From the NCBI RefSeq assembly GCF_002101375.1, contig NZ_CP015207.1, forward strand, positions 682,001 through 746,000: a DNA stretch of 64,000 nucleotides. The letters are read 5' to 3'. Source of the stretch: Sporosarcina ureae (GTDB taxonomy: Bacteria > Bacillota > Bacilli > Bacillales_A > Planococcaceae). The notes under the pieces are model-generated. The model had not been told where the DNA came from. It saw nothing but the letters and a program-made list of their open reading frames with translations, and did no database searches. The number at the start of each line of letters is the position of its first letter. The first letter of the stretch is position 1. The translations under genes and the position numbers were made by a program. This document shows, one piece after another, positions 44,720 to 53,372 of the stretch.

Positions 44720-45352
44720 GTGGAACATAAAAAGACCTACTTTTCCAGATCATTTCCACATGACGAGGGTGAACTGGTCATTGAAGGGCCTGTTTCATCA
44801 GAGCGACTGGCATCGTTTGAATTTCACGAAGGACTGAAAGCATTCCGTCCATCTAAACAACAACAACAAGCCTTAGTGAAAATCGCCGCGTTTCCTGAAG
44901 GTCGGATCAATGTAGCGAGAATCGATAATATGATTGTTGGGTATGTTACGTTTCTCTATCCCGATCCACTCGAACGCTGGTATGAAGCAGACTTGGCCAA
45001 TTTAATAGAACTAGGCGCCGTCGAAGTTGTTGCAGCTTATCGCGGCGCCCGTATCGGTAAATCCTTACTGGAATTATCGATGTTGGATGATGCGATGGAA
45101 GATTATATTATTATTACGACTGAATATTATTGGCACTGGGATCTAAAAGGAACTGGGTTGACCGTATGGGATTATCGCAAAATGATGGAGAAAATGATGC
45201 GGGCAGGTGGCTTGGAATTCTTCTCTACTGATGATCCCGAAATTTGCTCGCACCCCGCCAATGCATTAATGGCAAGGATTGGAAAACGTGTCGATCAAGA
45301 ATCCATCGAACGCTTTGATCGTGTGCGTTTCAAAAATCGTGTTAATTACTGA
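44720..45352 (+). CDS. acuA: Acetoin utilization protein AcuA (protein acetyltransferase)
   Basis: 210 residues from the GTG at 44720, six bases after GAGGTG; this is the length I recall for B. subtilis AcuA, while the earlier GTG sits inside the ribosome site. GNAT fold, with acetyl-CoA loop region VEVVAAYRGARIGKSLLEL. AcuA acetylates and inactivates acetyl-CoA synthetase AcsA. It starts the acuA-acuB-acuC operon. In Bacillus, acsA is divergent from acuA; here the neighbour is a PBP gene and acsA is not in the window. Confidence 0.93.
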   Translation: MEHKKTYFSRSFPHDEGELVIEGPVSSERLASFEFHEGLKAFRPSKQQQQALVKIAAFPEGRINVARIDNMIVGYVTFLYPDPLERWYEADLANLIELGAVEVVAAYRGARIGKSLLELSMLDDAMEDYIIITTEYYWHWDLKGTGLTVWDYRKMMEKMMRAGGLEFFSTDDPEICSHPANALMARIGKRVDQESIERFDRVRFKNRVNY

Positions 45353-45367
45353 AAGTGAGGAATGATC

Positions 45368-46012
45368 ATGCTAATACAAGACATTATGAAAACAGACGTG
45401 ATTACGCTTAATTCTACACACACCATTGCAGATGCAGTTCAACTGATGAAGGAAAAACGAATCCGCCACATTCCCATCGTAAAAGACGGGCAGATAGAAG
45501 GTCTAGTTACAGACCGTGACGTCAAAGAGGCTTCTCCTTCAAGCATTTCGGAGAGATTGGAACCTTCACTTTATGAAACGACACTTGACAAAATTATGAA
45601 AACCGATTTATTGATTGGACATCCGCGAGACTTTGCGGAGGAAGCTGCGTTAATGTTTTATACGTATGAAATTGGGTGTTTGCCCATCGTTTCTAATTAT
45701 CAACTAGTCGGAATTCTAACTAAAACTGATTTATTGTATAACTATATTGAATTAACAGGTGCCAATCAGCCAAGTTCACATATCCAAATTCGCGTTCCAA
45801 ACACACCGGGTATTCTATATGAAGCATCTAAAGTATTTCACGACCATAATACAAACGTCCTGAGTGTCCTTGTCTATCCTTATCAAGATAATGAAGAGTA
45901 CAAAATTTTAGCTATTCGCATTAAGCGAATGAACCCTCTTCCGATTATCGAAGGTTTAAAAAAGCAAGGATTCGAAGTTCTTTGGCCGAGCGAACCGGAG
46001 ATGGGCTTATGA
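45368..46012 (+). CDS. acuB: AcuB: CBS-pair and ACT domain protein
   Basis: 214 residues from the ATG at 45368, seven bases after GTGAGG. Two CBS motifs (about 1-130: RIRHIPIVKDGQIEGLVTDR, and EIGCLPIVSNYQLVGILTKT) precede an ACT-like domain (about 140-214: IQIRVPNTPGILYEASKVF). It probably senses a nucleotide and an amino acid and modulates AcuA/AcuC or acetoin use; its action is not known. It lies between acuA and acuC, overlapping the latter by 4 bp (ATGA). Confidence 0.92.
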   Translation: MLIQDIMKTDVITLNSTHTIADAVQLMKEKRIRHIPIVKDGQIEGLVTDRDVKEASPSSISERLEPSLYETTLDKIMKTDLLIGHPRDFAEEAALMFYTYEIGCLPIVSNYQLVGILTKTDLLYNYIELTGANQPSSHIQIRVPNTPGILYEASKVFHDHNTNVLSVLVYPYQDNEEYKILAIRIKRMNPLPIIEGLKKQGFEVLWPSEPEMGL

Positions 46013-47162
46013 AAAAACAAGCGAGTTTTATCTTTTCTCCCGACCAACTGAACTACGAATTTTCGGATACCCACCCTTTTAATCAAAAGCGAATCATTTT
46101 GACAAAAGATTTACTAGATGAAATGAACACGATCGAGCCAGATGAAATTGTCATTCCACGCATAGCCACAGATGAAGAATTGCTTCTGGCTCATGATGCA
46201 AAGTATATCGAAATCGTAAAAAAGCGAGTATAGGTGAGGTCAGCGAAAATATCGGGAGTATTTACGGTATCGGTACGGAAGATACACCCTTCTTCACCGG
46301 CATGCATGAAGCGAGTGCATTGCTCGTAGGCGGTACACTAACCGCGATTGAAGAAGTAATGGAAGGTCGTTCAAGATATGCGCTGAACCTCGGCGGCGGC
46401 TTGCATCACGGCTTCCAAGGGAAAGCTTCTGGCTTCTGTATTTATAACGATAGTTCAGTAGCTATCAAATACTTACAGCAAAAATATGGAGCTCGCGTAT
46501 TATATGTGGATACTGACGCTCACCACGGCGACGGAGTGCAATGGACGTTTTACGATGACCCGAATGTTTGTACATTCTCTATCCACGAAACAGGTCGCTA
46601 CTTGTTTCCTGGGACAGGCAATGTGACAGAACGAGGAAACGGAGCAGGTTACGGCACATCATTCAACTTCCCTGTCGACGCATTTACAGAAGATGAATCG
46701 TTCCTACATATTTATAAGACGGCCTTGCGGGAAGTAGCGGAACACTTTAAGCCCGACGTCATTCTTACCCAAAACGGAGCAGATGCACACTACTTCGATC
46801 CACTCACGCATCTGTATGGCACCATGAAGATTTACGAAGAAATTCCGAAACTAGCAAAAGAAATCGCAGAAGAATTCTGTGAGGGGAAATGGATTGCAAT
46901 AGGCGGTGGCGGATACGACATCTGGCGTGTAGTGCCACGGGCATGGTCGCACTTATGGCTTACTATGAAAGGCATCGCTACACCAACAGGGAGACTTCCA
47001 GAAGCTTGGCTAAATAAATGGCAACCTCAATCACCTGTTTCCCTTATCGAGACGTGGGAAGACCCTGAAGACTTATATGAACCCGTTCCCCGTAAAAGTG
47101 ACATCAACGAAAAAAATGAGCAAATGCTAACGAGAGCTTTGCACGTCATTCGAAAATCATAA
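46009..47162 (+). pseudogene. acuC: acuC protein deacetylase, reading frame broken by a one-base shift
   Basis: Class I/II histone-deacetylase-like protein of about 384 residues if joined. Frame 1 (46009-46233) encodes MKKQASFIFSPDQLNYEF to EIVKKRV and stops at TAG. The frame -1 to it, open from before 46218, continues as ASIGEVSENIGSIYGIGTED to the end with HHGFQGKASGFCIYND and VDTDAHHGDGVQWTFYDD, the zinc-site motifs. The switch lies at A AAA AAG (46218-46224), the dnaX-type slippery heptamer in the correct phase. A lost A, a sequencing error or programmed frameshifting could each explain it. AcuC deacetylates and reactivates AcsA. Confidence 0.85.
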
Positions 47163-47163
47163 T

Positions 47164-47199
47164 AAAAAGCAACTTATCGCTAAGATAAGTTGCTTTTCG
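47164..47199. terminator. Terminator between acuC and ccpA
   Basis: AAAAGCAACTTATC / GATAAGTTGCTTTT around a short loop, with T and A runs usable in both directions. Confidence 0.85.
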
Positions 47200-47281
47200 T
47201 GTTTATATTTTTTAAAAATAAGGTCTTAGTGTTTTAGATTCAAAACACCCATTCATCTTCGTGACAGACAGTGAATGCCGC

Positions 47282-48283
47282 TTACTTCTTAACCGACTGC
47301 CGCTCTTCCAAATAATAAGGCAGAACCACTTCGGTCTCTTCTACTTCTTCCTTATTCATCAACTTTGTCAACAAACGCATCGATACGGCACCCAAGTCAT
47401 ACAACGGTACTACAATCGCAGTCAACTGCGGACGAACAATACGCGCAAGAATAGAGTGTTGGAAACAAATAATCTCCACATCCTCAGGAATTCTAAGATT
47501 CTCATCACGCACACCATTCATAATACCGATTGCGACTTCGTCACTGCTCGTCATGACAGCCGTTGGAGGATTAGACAGCTTACCGAGCACATTCCAGCTC
47601 TCATAAGCGTCATCATACGTATTGTCGGTTTCCACGATCAATGACTCGTCAATCGTCATCCCCGCTTCTTCCAACGCACGAATATACCCAACACGCTTGC
47701 ACAGTCGATTAATGTCCCGCGTAAATGGTCCTGAAACAAACGCAATACGCTGGTGGCCATTGTCGATTAGCTTCTTTGTTACATCATATGCCGCTTGTTC
47801 ATGATCAATATTGACAGATGGTAAATTGGTTTCAAAATCCAATGTCCCTGCCAAGACGATTGGAACGTTCGCTGTTTTCATTTCTTTCCGTACTTCAGGT
47901 GAAATAGAATCACTCATGAAGATCAATCCATCTACTTGCTTGCCTAAATGATCTTCAAACAACTCCACTTCCCGAGAGGTACTCTTGTCCGAATTGGATA
48001 TGATGATATTGTATTCATACATCGTGGCAACGTCTGCAATCCCTCTAGATAACTCGGCGTAGTAACTCTTGGACATATCGGGGACAATTACTCCAATCGT
48101 TGTAGTACGCTTGCTGGCAAGTCCACGAGCGACGGCGTTTGGCCGGTATCCCAATCGTTCAATACAGTCCAATACTTTTTTGCGAGTCGCCGGCTTCACG
48201 TTTTGATTGCCGTTCACTACACGTGAAACCGTTGCCATCGATACGTTTGCTTCTCTCGCTACATCGTAAATAGTGATAGCCAT
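47282..48283 (-). CDS. ccpA: Catabolite control protein A
   Basis: 333 residues, LacI/GalR family. The N-terminal HTH and hinge (ITIYDVAREANVSMATVSRV, YRPNAVARGLASKRT) are typical of CcpA, and the periplasmic-binding-like core has the corepressor surface that binds phosphorylated HPr. CcpA is the global carbon catabolite regulator of Bacillota; with HPr(Ser-P) it binds cre boxes. Its position between acuC and aroA is that of Bacillus. Candidate targets in this window are ackA, the acu operon and megL. Confidence 0.97.
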   Translation of the reverse strand: MAITIYDVAREANVSMATVSRVVNGNQNVKPATRKKVLDCIERLGYRPNAVARGLASKRTTTIGVIVPDMSKSYYAELSRGIADVATMYEYNIIISNSDKSTSREVELFEDHLGKQVDGLIFMSDSISPEVRKEMKTANVPIVLAGTLDFETNLPSVNIDHEQAAYDVTKKLIDNGHQRIAFVSGPFTRDINRLCKRVGYIRALEEAGMTIDESLIVETDNTYDDAYESWNVLGKLSNPPTAVMTSSDEVAIGIMNGVRDENLRIPEDVEIICFQHSILARIVRPQLTAIVVPLYDLGAVSMRLLTKLMNKEEVEETEVVLPYYLEERQSVKK

Positions 48284-48374
48284 TTTTGCTCCTCCTGTCT
48301 TTATACTTTATTAGTATACCGTGTTCTGCTGGATTTTTGTGTTTTTCTGTGAAGAAACCTGTCATTCTATACAG

Positions 48375-48409
48375 AAAAACACCGACCTTTACTAATAAAG
48401 GACGGTGTT
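48375..48409 (-). terminator. Terminator of the DAHP synthase gene
   Basis: Minus strand ACACCGTCCTTTA / TAAAGGTCGGTGT followed by TTTTC. Confidence 0.85.
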
Positions 48410-48416
48410 GGATGTT

Positions 48417-49499
48417 TTAGATCGTTTGGTGCGTGTTCATGAAGCGAGTCATCTCTTCGTAGAACTTGTCAAACTGCTCAATATCCATTTGCTGCGCTGA
48501 ATCCGATAATGCTACAGCTGGGTCCGGATGAACCTCTGCCATAACGCCGTCTGCTCCTACTGCGATTGCTGCTTTCGCTGTCGGAAGCAATAAGTCTTTA
48601 CGGCCAGTGGAGTGTGTAACGTCCACGAATACCGGTAAATGTGTTTCTTGCTTCAAAATTGGAACAGCAGAGATGTCCAGCGTGTTTCGAGTTGCCGTCT
48701 CATATGTACGAATTCCTCGCTCACATAGCATGATCTCCGTATTACCTTTAGAAATAATATATTCAGCTGCATTGACGAACTCAGAAATCGTTGCAGACAT
48801 TCCACGCTTTAGAAGAACTGGCTTATCGACCATTCCAGCTTCTTTCAGCAATTCGAAGTTCTGCATGTTACGAGCACCGATCTGGATCACATCGATATAT
48901 TCGAGTGCTTCCTCCAAGTGTGACGGTGTAATGATTTCTGTGACGATCGAAAGTCCAGTTTCATCTGCAACTCGCTTGAGAATTTTTAAACCTTCAAGGC
49001 CTAAACCTTGGAAATCATATGGAGATGTACGTGGCTTGTAAGCTCCCCCACGAATCATCGTCAATCCTTTTGCTTTGATCGACTTCGCTACTGCCAAAAC
49101 CTGCTCGTAAGATTCTACTGCACAAGGTCCAAATACGAAAGATGGATGTCCGTCTCCGATTTTATGGCCGTTTACGTCAACAATCGTGTCTTCAGGTTTT
49201 TTAGTACGGGATACGAGCAATGCATTCTTCTGCTCATCTTGCTGTACTTCAAGTGCTGACATGAAAATAGATTTAAATACCTGTTCAAGGATACCGTCTG
49301 GTAAAGGACCATGGTTTGCCTTCTTTAAGACGTTGAGCATCTCGCGTTCGCGAATCGGATCATATCTATTTACACCTTGCTTTTCTTTTAACTTACCAAT
49401 TTCTTGGATAACGCCTGTACGTTCATTGATCAATTTAAGAATATCTAAGTTCAATTGATCAATAGTACCTCTCAACTCACCTAAATCTTGCTTGCTCAT
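48417..49499 (-). CDS. aroA: Bifunctional chorismate mutase / DAHP synthase
   Basis: 360 residues from the ATG at 49499, preceded by GGAGG; a longer frame adds 14 residues. The N-terminal AroQ chorismate mutase (about 1-85, [20 protein letters not shown]) is fused to a type I beta DAHP synthase (about 100-345) with [31 protein letters not shown] and [17 protein letters not shown]. It condenses PEP and erythrose 4-phosphate; the mutase domain gives feedback control by chorismate and prephenate. In B. subtilis it is AroA (AroG in other schemes). Monocistronic. Confidence 0.96.
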   Translation of the reverse strand: MSKQDLGELRGTIDQLNLDILKLINERTGVIQEIGKLKEKQGVNRYDPIREREMLNVLKKANHGPLPDGILEQVFKSIFMSALEVQQDEQKNALLVSRTKKPEDTIVDVNGHKIGDGHPSFVFGPCAVESYEQVLAVAKSIKAKGLTMIRGGAYKPRTSPYDFQGLGLEGLKILKRVADETGLSIVTEIITPSHLEEALEYIDVIQIGARNMQNFELLKEAGMVDKPVLLKRGMSATISEFVNAAEYIISKGNTEIMLCERGIRTYETATRNTLDISAVPILKQETHLPVFVDVTHSTGRKDLLLPTAKAAIAVGADGVMAEVHPDPAVALSDSAQQMDIEQFDKFYEEMTRFMNTHQTI

Positions 49500-49674
49500 A
49501 ATACCTGTCTCCTCCCCGTACATATCTTCCTTTTCTAACACCGGAATCTATGGTACATTTTTATATAATAGACCTAGTATAATGAATACTCATAGAAAAG
49601 TCACGCAATTTCATCGAATAAATAAATATTCACTATTTTCCAATAGAAAAAAACTTGAAAAGAGGTTGGAAATC

Positions 49675-51801
49675 CTGGCTACTAAGCTATTCGCTCTTGA
49701 TATCGGGACTCGCACCGTTGTGGGCATTGTACTAGAAGAACAAAACGATTCATTCCATATTGTAGACTTGATTTCTAAAGAACATAAAGAACGATCGATG
49801 ATTGATGGACAAATACATAATATTGTAAGCGTGGCGTCTATAATTCAAGAAATCAAAGAACAATTGGAAGAAATTCACGGACCTCTGAAACGTGTTAGTG
49901 TTGCGGCAGCAGGACGTTCATTGAAAACAGCAGAAGGAACTGTGACGGTAGACATTTCAGATCGCACATTGATGTCAAAAGAAGATATTAATCGATTGGA
50001 ATTAGTAGCTGTACAAAACGCACAGGAAAAATTACTATCCGCTCATCAATCGCAAGAGGACGATCACTATTATTGCGTAGGTTATTCTGTCTTATATTAC
50101 AAATTGCAAGATGAACAGATTGGAAGTCTGATTGATCAAAAAGGGAAATCAGCTACCGTAGAAGTCATTGCCACATTTTTACCACGAGTGGTTGTAGAAT
50201 CCTTACTTGCCGCGTTAAAGCGGGCTGATTTGGAAATGGAAGCTTTAACACTCGAGCCGATTGCTGCTATTCATGTGCTCGTACCTCCTTCCATGAGGAG
50301 ATTGAATATCGCGTTGGTCGATATTGGAGCCGGCACATCAGATATTGCCATTGTCAGGGATAATACCGTGACAGCATATGGAATGGTACCTGTTGCGGGA
50401 GACGAAATGACCGAAGCACTAAGTGCACACTACTTGCTCGATTTTCCATTAGCTGAACAAATGAAGCGACAAATTACTGAACAAGAGGTGTTGACGGTTC
50501 AAGACATTTTAGGATTCGAACAAAAAATACCTTCAGAAGAAGTAATCGATGTCATCAGACCTTCAGTGAAACATGTCGCGTTATCCATTGCGAATGAAAT
50601 CAAACGATTGAATCATCACTCTTCCCCGCAAGCCGTGATGATTGTTGGAGGTGGAGGATTAACACCTACATTAACGAAAGAAGTGAGTACGCAACTAGAC
50701 CTTCCTGAGAACCGCGTAGCCATTCGAAGTCTCGATGCGCTGTCAGGTGTTACACTTTCCGACCAAATCGAAGCCTCTCCTGCGCTCGTAACGCCAATCG
50801 GCATTGCAATCGCAGCGCAAAGAGCTCCGATTCATTATATTTCCTTAACCGTCAACGACCAATCCGTTCGATTATTCGAGCTAAAAGAGCTTACAGTAGG
50901 CGATGCACTGCTAGCAGCCCGCATTACTGCTCGTCAGTTATACGGTAGACCTGGACTGGCACTGATTGTAAAAGTAAACGGGCAGTGGAGAACACTCCCT
51001 GGCGAGCACGGCTCATCCACTACTATCCTGTTAAACGGTACTGAAGTCGGCACGAAGGATCTTGTCGGGCACCAAGACCACATTGAGCTACTGTTCGGTA
51101 AAGACGGCACAGATGCTTCAGCGACAGTCAGAGACGTGGTAGATGCGCTCGAACCGATACATTATCAGTTGGACGGTGTAACACAGACGATTACCGGTGT
51201 AATGTTGCTTAACGGAAAGACGGTGACAATGGATACCGAGATTGCGGATCGGGATGAACTGATAGTGAATCCAACGAATAGAATACAAGATGTGATAGCG
51301 TCTCCTATAAGCCTGGGGACAGAATCGTTCACTGTGGCATGGGATGGAACTCCCCATCGTCTGAGGAAGCGTGAGATCGTCTACATCGCAAACGGACAAC
51401 CAGTCTCAGCCGACTATCAAATTCACGCAAACGATAGTATTGAAACGCGTCAACCTGCCCCTCTTTCCTTAAAGGAAATAGCTAGGGAGTTAGGTATCGT
51501 TCTAGAGGAGCGTGCCGACGTAACATTTAATGATGAGCCTGTGGTGATCAAAAAACAACGAACTACCGTGTATGTAAACGGACAACCAGCTAGTCTTGAC
51601 TACCAAGTACAAGCTAATGACCAAGTGGAGTTCAAGTCATTACCTAATTCCCCTATACTATTCAGTGATATATTTTCATTCACTGATTTTTCATTACCGT
51701 CTCAATCTACCGCCGCCTATTACTTATTGCGTAATGGCGAATCCATCCGCTTCAATGAATGGATATTCGGTGGAGATCAACTGGAAATTGTATTTGAATA
51801 A
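49675..51801 (+). CDS. FtsA/PilM-like actin-fold ATPase with C-terminal repeats
   Basis: About 708 residues. The FtsA-like part (about 1-430) has LFALDIGTRTVVGIVLEE (phosphate 1), LVDIGAGTSDIAIVRD (phosphate 2) and MIVGGGGLTPTL (adenosine loop). The remaining 280 residues are not in FtsA: five related units near 449, 507, 566, 630 and 681 of the type VYVNGQPASLDYQVQANDQV, a beta-grasp-like pattern. No amphipathic membrane tail is evident. The start is inferred: a CTG at 49675 gives the expected N-terminus and lies nine bases after AGAGG; TTG at 49666 is the alternative. Divergent from aroA. Confidence 0.82.
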   Translation: MATKLFALDIGTRTVVGIVLEEQNDSFHIVDLISKEHKERSMIDGQIHNIVSVASIIQEIKEQLEEIHGPLKRVSVAAAGRSLKTAEGTVTVDISDRTLMSKEDINRLELVAVQNAQEKLLSAHQSQEDDHYYCVGYSVLYYKLQDEQIGSLIDQKGKSATVEVIATFLPRVVVESLLAALKRADLEMEALTLEPIAAIHVLVPPSMRRLNIALVDIGAGTSDIAIVRDNTVTAYGMVPVAGDEMTEALSAHYLLDFPLAEQMKRQITEQEVLTVQDILGFEQKIPSEEVIDVIRPSVKHVALSIANEIKRLNHHSSPQAVMIVGGGGLTPTLTKEVSTQLDLPENRVAIRSLDALSGVTLSDQIEASPALVTPIGIAIAAQRAPIHYISLTVNDQSVRLFELKELTVGDALLAARITARQLYGRPGLALIVKVNGQWRTLPGEHGSSTTILLNGTEVGTKDLVGHQDHIELLFGKDGTDASATVRDVVDALEPIHYQLDGVTQTITGVMLLNGKTVTMDTEIADRDELIVNPTNRIQDVIASPISLGTESFTVAWDGTPHRLRKREIVYIANGQPVSADYQIHANDSIETRQPAPLSLKEIARELGIVLEERADVTFNDEPVVIKKQRTTVYVNGQPASLDYQVQANDQVEFKSLPNSPILFSDIFSFTDFSLPSQSTAAYYLLRNGESIRFNEWIFGGDQLEIVFE

Positions 51802-51841
51802 AAGCTACGCTGTGCGGAAAAACCGCCTGGCGTAGCTTTTT
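51800..51841 (+). terminator. Terminator of the FtsA-like gene
   Basis: AAAAGCTACGC / GCGTAGCTTTT with an inner GCGG / CCGC stem, then T. Confidence 0.88.
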
Positions 51842-51872
51842 CCTAGTACTCTTTTTCTTTACTAGTACATAT

Positions 51873-51901
51873 AAAAAAACCTTCCCGTGAAGGAAGGTTT
51901 T
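51873..51901 (-). terminator. Terminator of ytxH
   Basis: Minus strand AACCTTCC / GGGAAGGTT followed by a T run. Confidence 0.85.
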
Positions 51902-51906
51902 CGCTA

Positions 51907-52683
51907 TTATTTAGAATGAATTTTATTGTTATTGTTTGATGAGGAGTTGTTTGTTTTAGACTGATTAGTATCCTTTTTAGCAGAAGCGTTTGCTTTAGGA
52001 GATTTATTATCATTGTTTTTGTTTGAAGAGTTGTCAGCTTTACCTTGAACTTCATTTTTGTTTGATGTTTCTTTTACTTTTGAAAGTTCTCCTGATTTTT
52101 CATTGTTTTCTTTTGTACTTTTATAATCAGTTGCTTCTTCACCTTCAGATGATACTGTACCATCGTCCATTGGAACATTCGCTTTGGACTTCGCAGACTT
52201 CACTTTGTCTACTAACTGCCCTGATTGTTCTTGGATGTTTTGAGACAACTCAGAAGTCTTCTCTTTTGCGGCTGTAGTGAACGCTGCAGTTTTTTCTTTT
52301 GCCGTATCTGTGAATTCAGCTGTGTAATCTTTTGCTGCACTTGATAATTCAGTTGCTTTATCTTTTGCTGTGCTTGATAGCTCTACCGCTTTATCTTTTG
52401 CTGTGGAGCTTAATTCAATACTCTTATCTTTTAATTGTGAAGCTTGTGTAGTTAAATCTTCTCGCATTTCACGGCCTGTCTTCGGCGCTAAGAACAATGC
52501 AGTTGCCGCTCCGATTACACCACCAATGATTGCACCGGCAATGAAACTACCTGTACCGCTGCTATCTTCATCATACAGATCATTTGTTGAACGGTATGTG
52601 TAGTTCGCTGGGTATTGTGGCTGTCCATACGTATTAGAGTAGTTACCTGTGTTGTCGTTATAGTTCGGTTTGTTTTCTGTCAT
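51907..52683 (-). CDS. ytxH: YtxH domain protein with LEA-like 11-residue repeats
   Basis: 258 residues. After a Tyr/Asn-rich N-terminus comes the YtxH signature (IAGAIIGGVIGAATALFLAP, about 48-68), a glycine-rich membrane helix, followed by TGREMREDL. Residues about 89-155 form about six 11-residue units (ELSSTAKDKAV, ELSSTAKDKAT, ELSSAAKDYTA and variants), like group 3 LEA proteins. The C-terminal 100 residues are Asn/Ser/Lys-rich and probably disordered. It is downstream of ytxG in one stress operon and longer than B. subtilis YtxH. Confidence 0.9.
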   Translation of the reverse strand: MTENKPNYNDNTGNYSNTYGQPQYPANYTYRSTNDLYDEDSSGTGSFIAGAIIGGVIGAATALFLAPKTGREMREDLTTQASQLKDKSIELSSTAKDKAVELSSTAKDKATELSSAAKDYTAEFTDTAKEKTAAFTTAAKEKTSELSQNIQEQSGQLVDKVKSAKSKANVPMDDGTVSSEGEEATDYKSTKENNEKSGELSKVKETSNKNEVQGKADNSSNKNNDNKSPKANASAKKDTNQSKTNNSSSNNNNKIHSK

Positions 52684-52739
52684 TTTTTCTTCCTCCTGTT
52701 AATTAACTTTTTTGTATGTTTTAAAGGAAAATGCTTGTA

Positions 52740-53192
52740 CTAGGAGCGCGATTTGTATACTGTCCAGCCAGCGGACTTTTTAGGTTGCCGTTCCTTTACT
52801 TGATCATACAGATTCACTGCAACGGTTCCCCACTGTACTACTTGCGCGATTTTGTCACTGTTTTGTTCGGCTTGGGTAGTTACGGAGCTTGAGATTCGAT
52901 GAACTGATTGATTAAGAGTATTCACCGAGTCACCTACTCCTTTTACCGCCTCCACCACAGTGTTCAGCTTGTCCGCTTTTCCTTGTAAATCTTCGGCTAG
53001 CTGATTGGTTTTTTGAAGGAGTTGTGTACTTTCTGTAGTCACTCCCTCTAATTGCTTTGATAAGTCATCTACTGTATGCGAGACACTCTGTAAAGATGTC
53101 TTTAACGACCCCAGTGTCTTAGCTAGACTTACACAAAGAATAAGAAATGCGATTGCGGCAATCACTGCTGCAACGTAAAGTAAATTGATCAC
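52740..53192 (-). CDS. ytxG: YtxG-like DUF948 protein
   Basis: 150 residues. An N-terminal membrane helix (VAAVIAAIAFLILCVSLA) is followed by a coiled region (VDDLSKQLEGVTTESTQLLQ) and the conserved C-terminal WGTVAVNLYDQVKERQ. DUF948 proteins are membrane-associated and stress-linked; in B. subtilis the ytxGHJ operon is under sigma-B and sigma-H. A sigma-B-type promoter precedes this gene. The start is GTG after AGGAGG. ytxJ is not seen next to it. Confidence 0.92.
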   Translation of the reverse strand: MINLLYVAAVIAAIAFLILCVSLAKTLGSLKTSLQSVSHTVDDLSKQLEGVTTESTQLLQKTNQLAEDLQGKADKLNTVVEAVKGVGDSVNTLNQSVHRISSSVTTQAEQNSDKIAQVVQWGTVAVNLYDQVKERQPKKSAGWTVYKSRS

Positions 53193-53229
53193 TTACGTTA
53201 TCCTCCTAGAGCATATTCTTACGAAAACT

Positions 53230-53255
53230 TTACCCCTCTTTTAGAGTTTCTAAAC
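53230..53255 (-). promoter_or_regulatory. Sigma-B-type promoter of ytxG-ytxH
   Basis: Minus strand GTTTAG-N14-GGGTAA, one base off the consensus -35, 38 bp before the GTG start. Confidence 0.72.
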
Positions 53256-53322
53256 TTTTCGTCCTACTACTCCTGTTCGACATAACTAGGTAATATCCTT
53301 TATCGTAACGAAAAAAAGTCTT

Positions 53323-53372
53323 AAAAAAAGAAGAAACAGCCCTCTCATAAGAGATTAGGCTGTTTCTTCTTT
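53323..53372 (-). terminator. Terminator of murC
   Basis: AAAGAAGAAACAGCC / GGCTGTTTCTTCTTT, then TTTT. A 15-bp stem that overlaps the murC stop. Confidence 0.88.
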
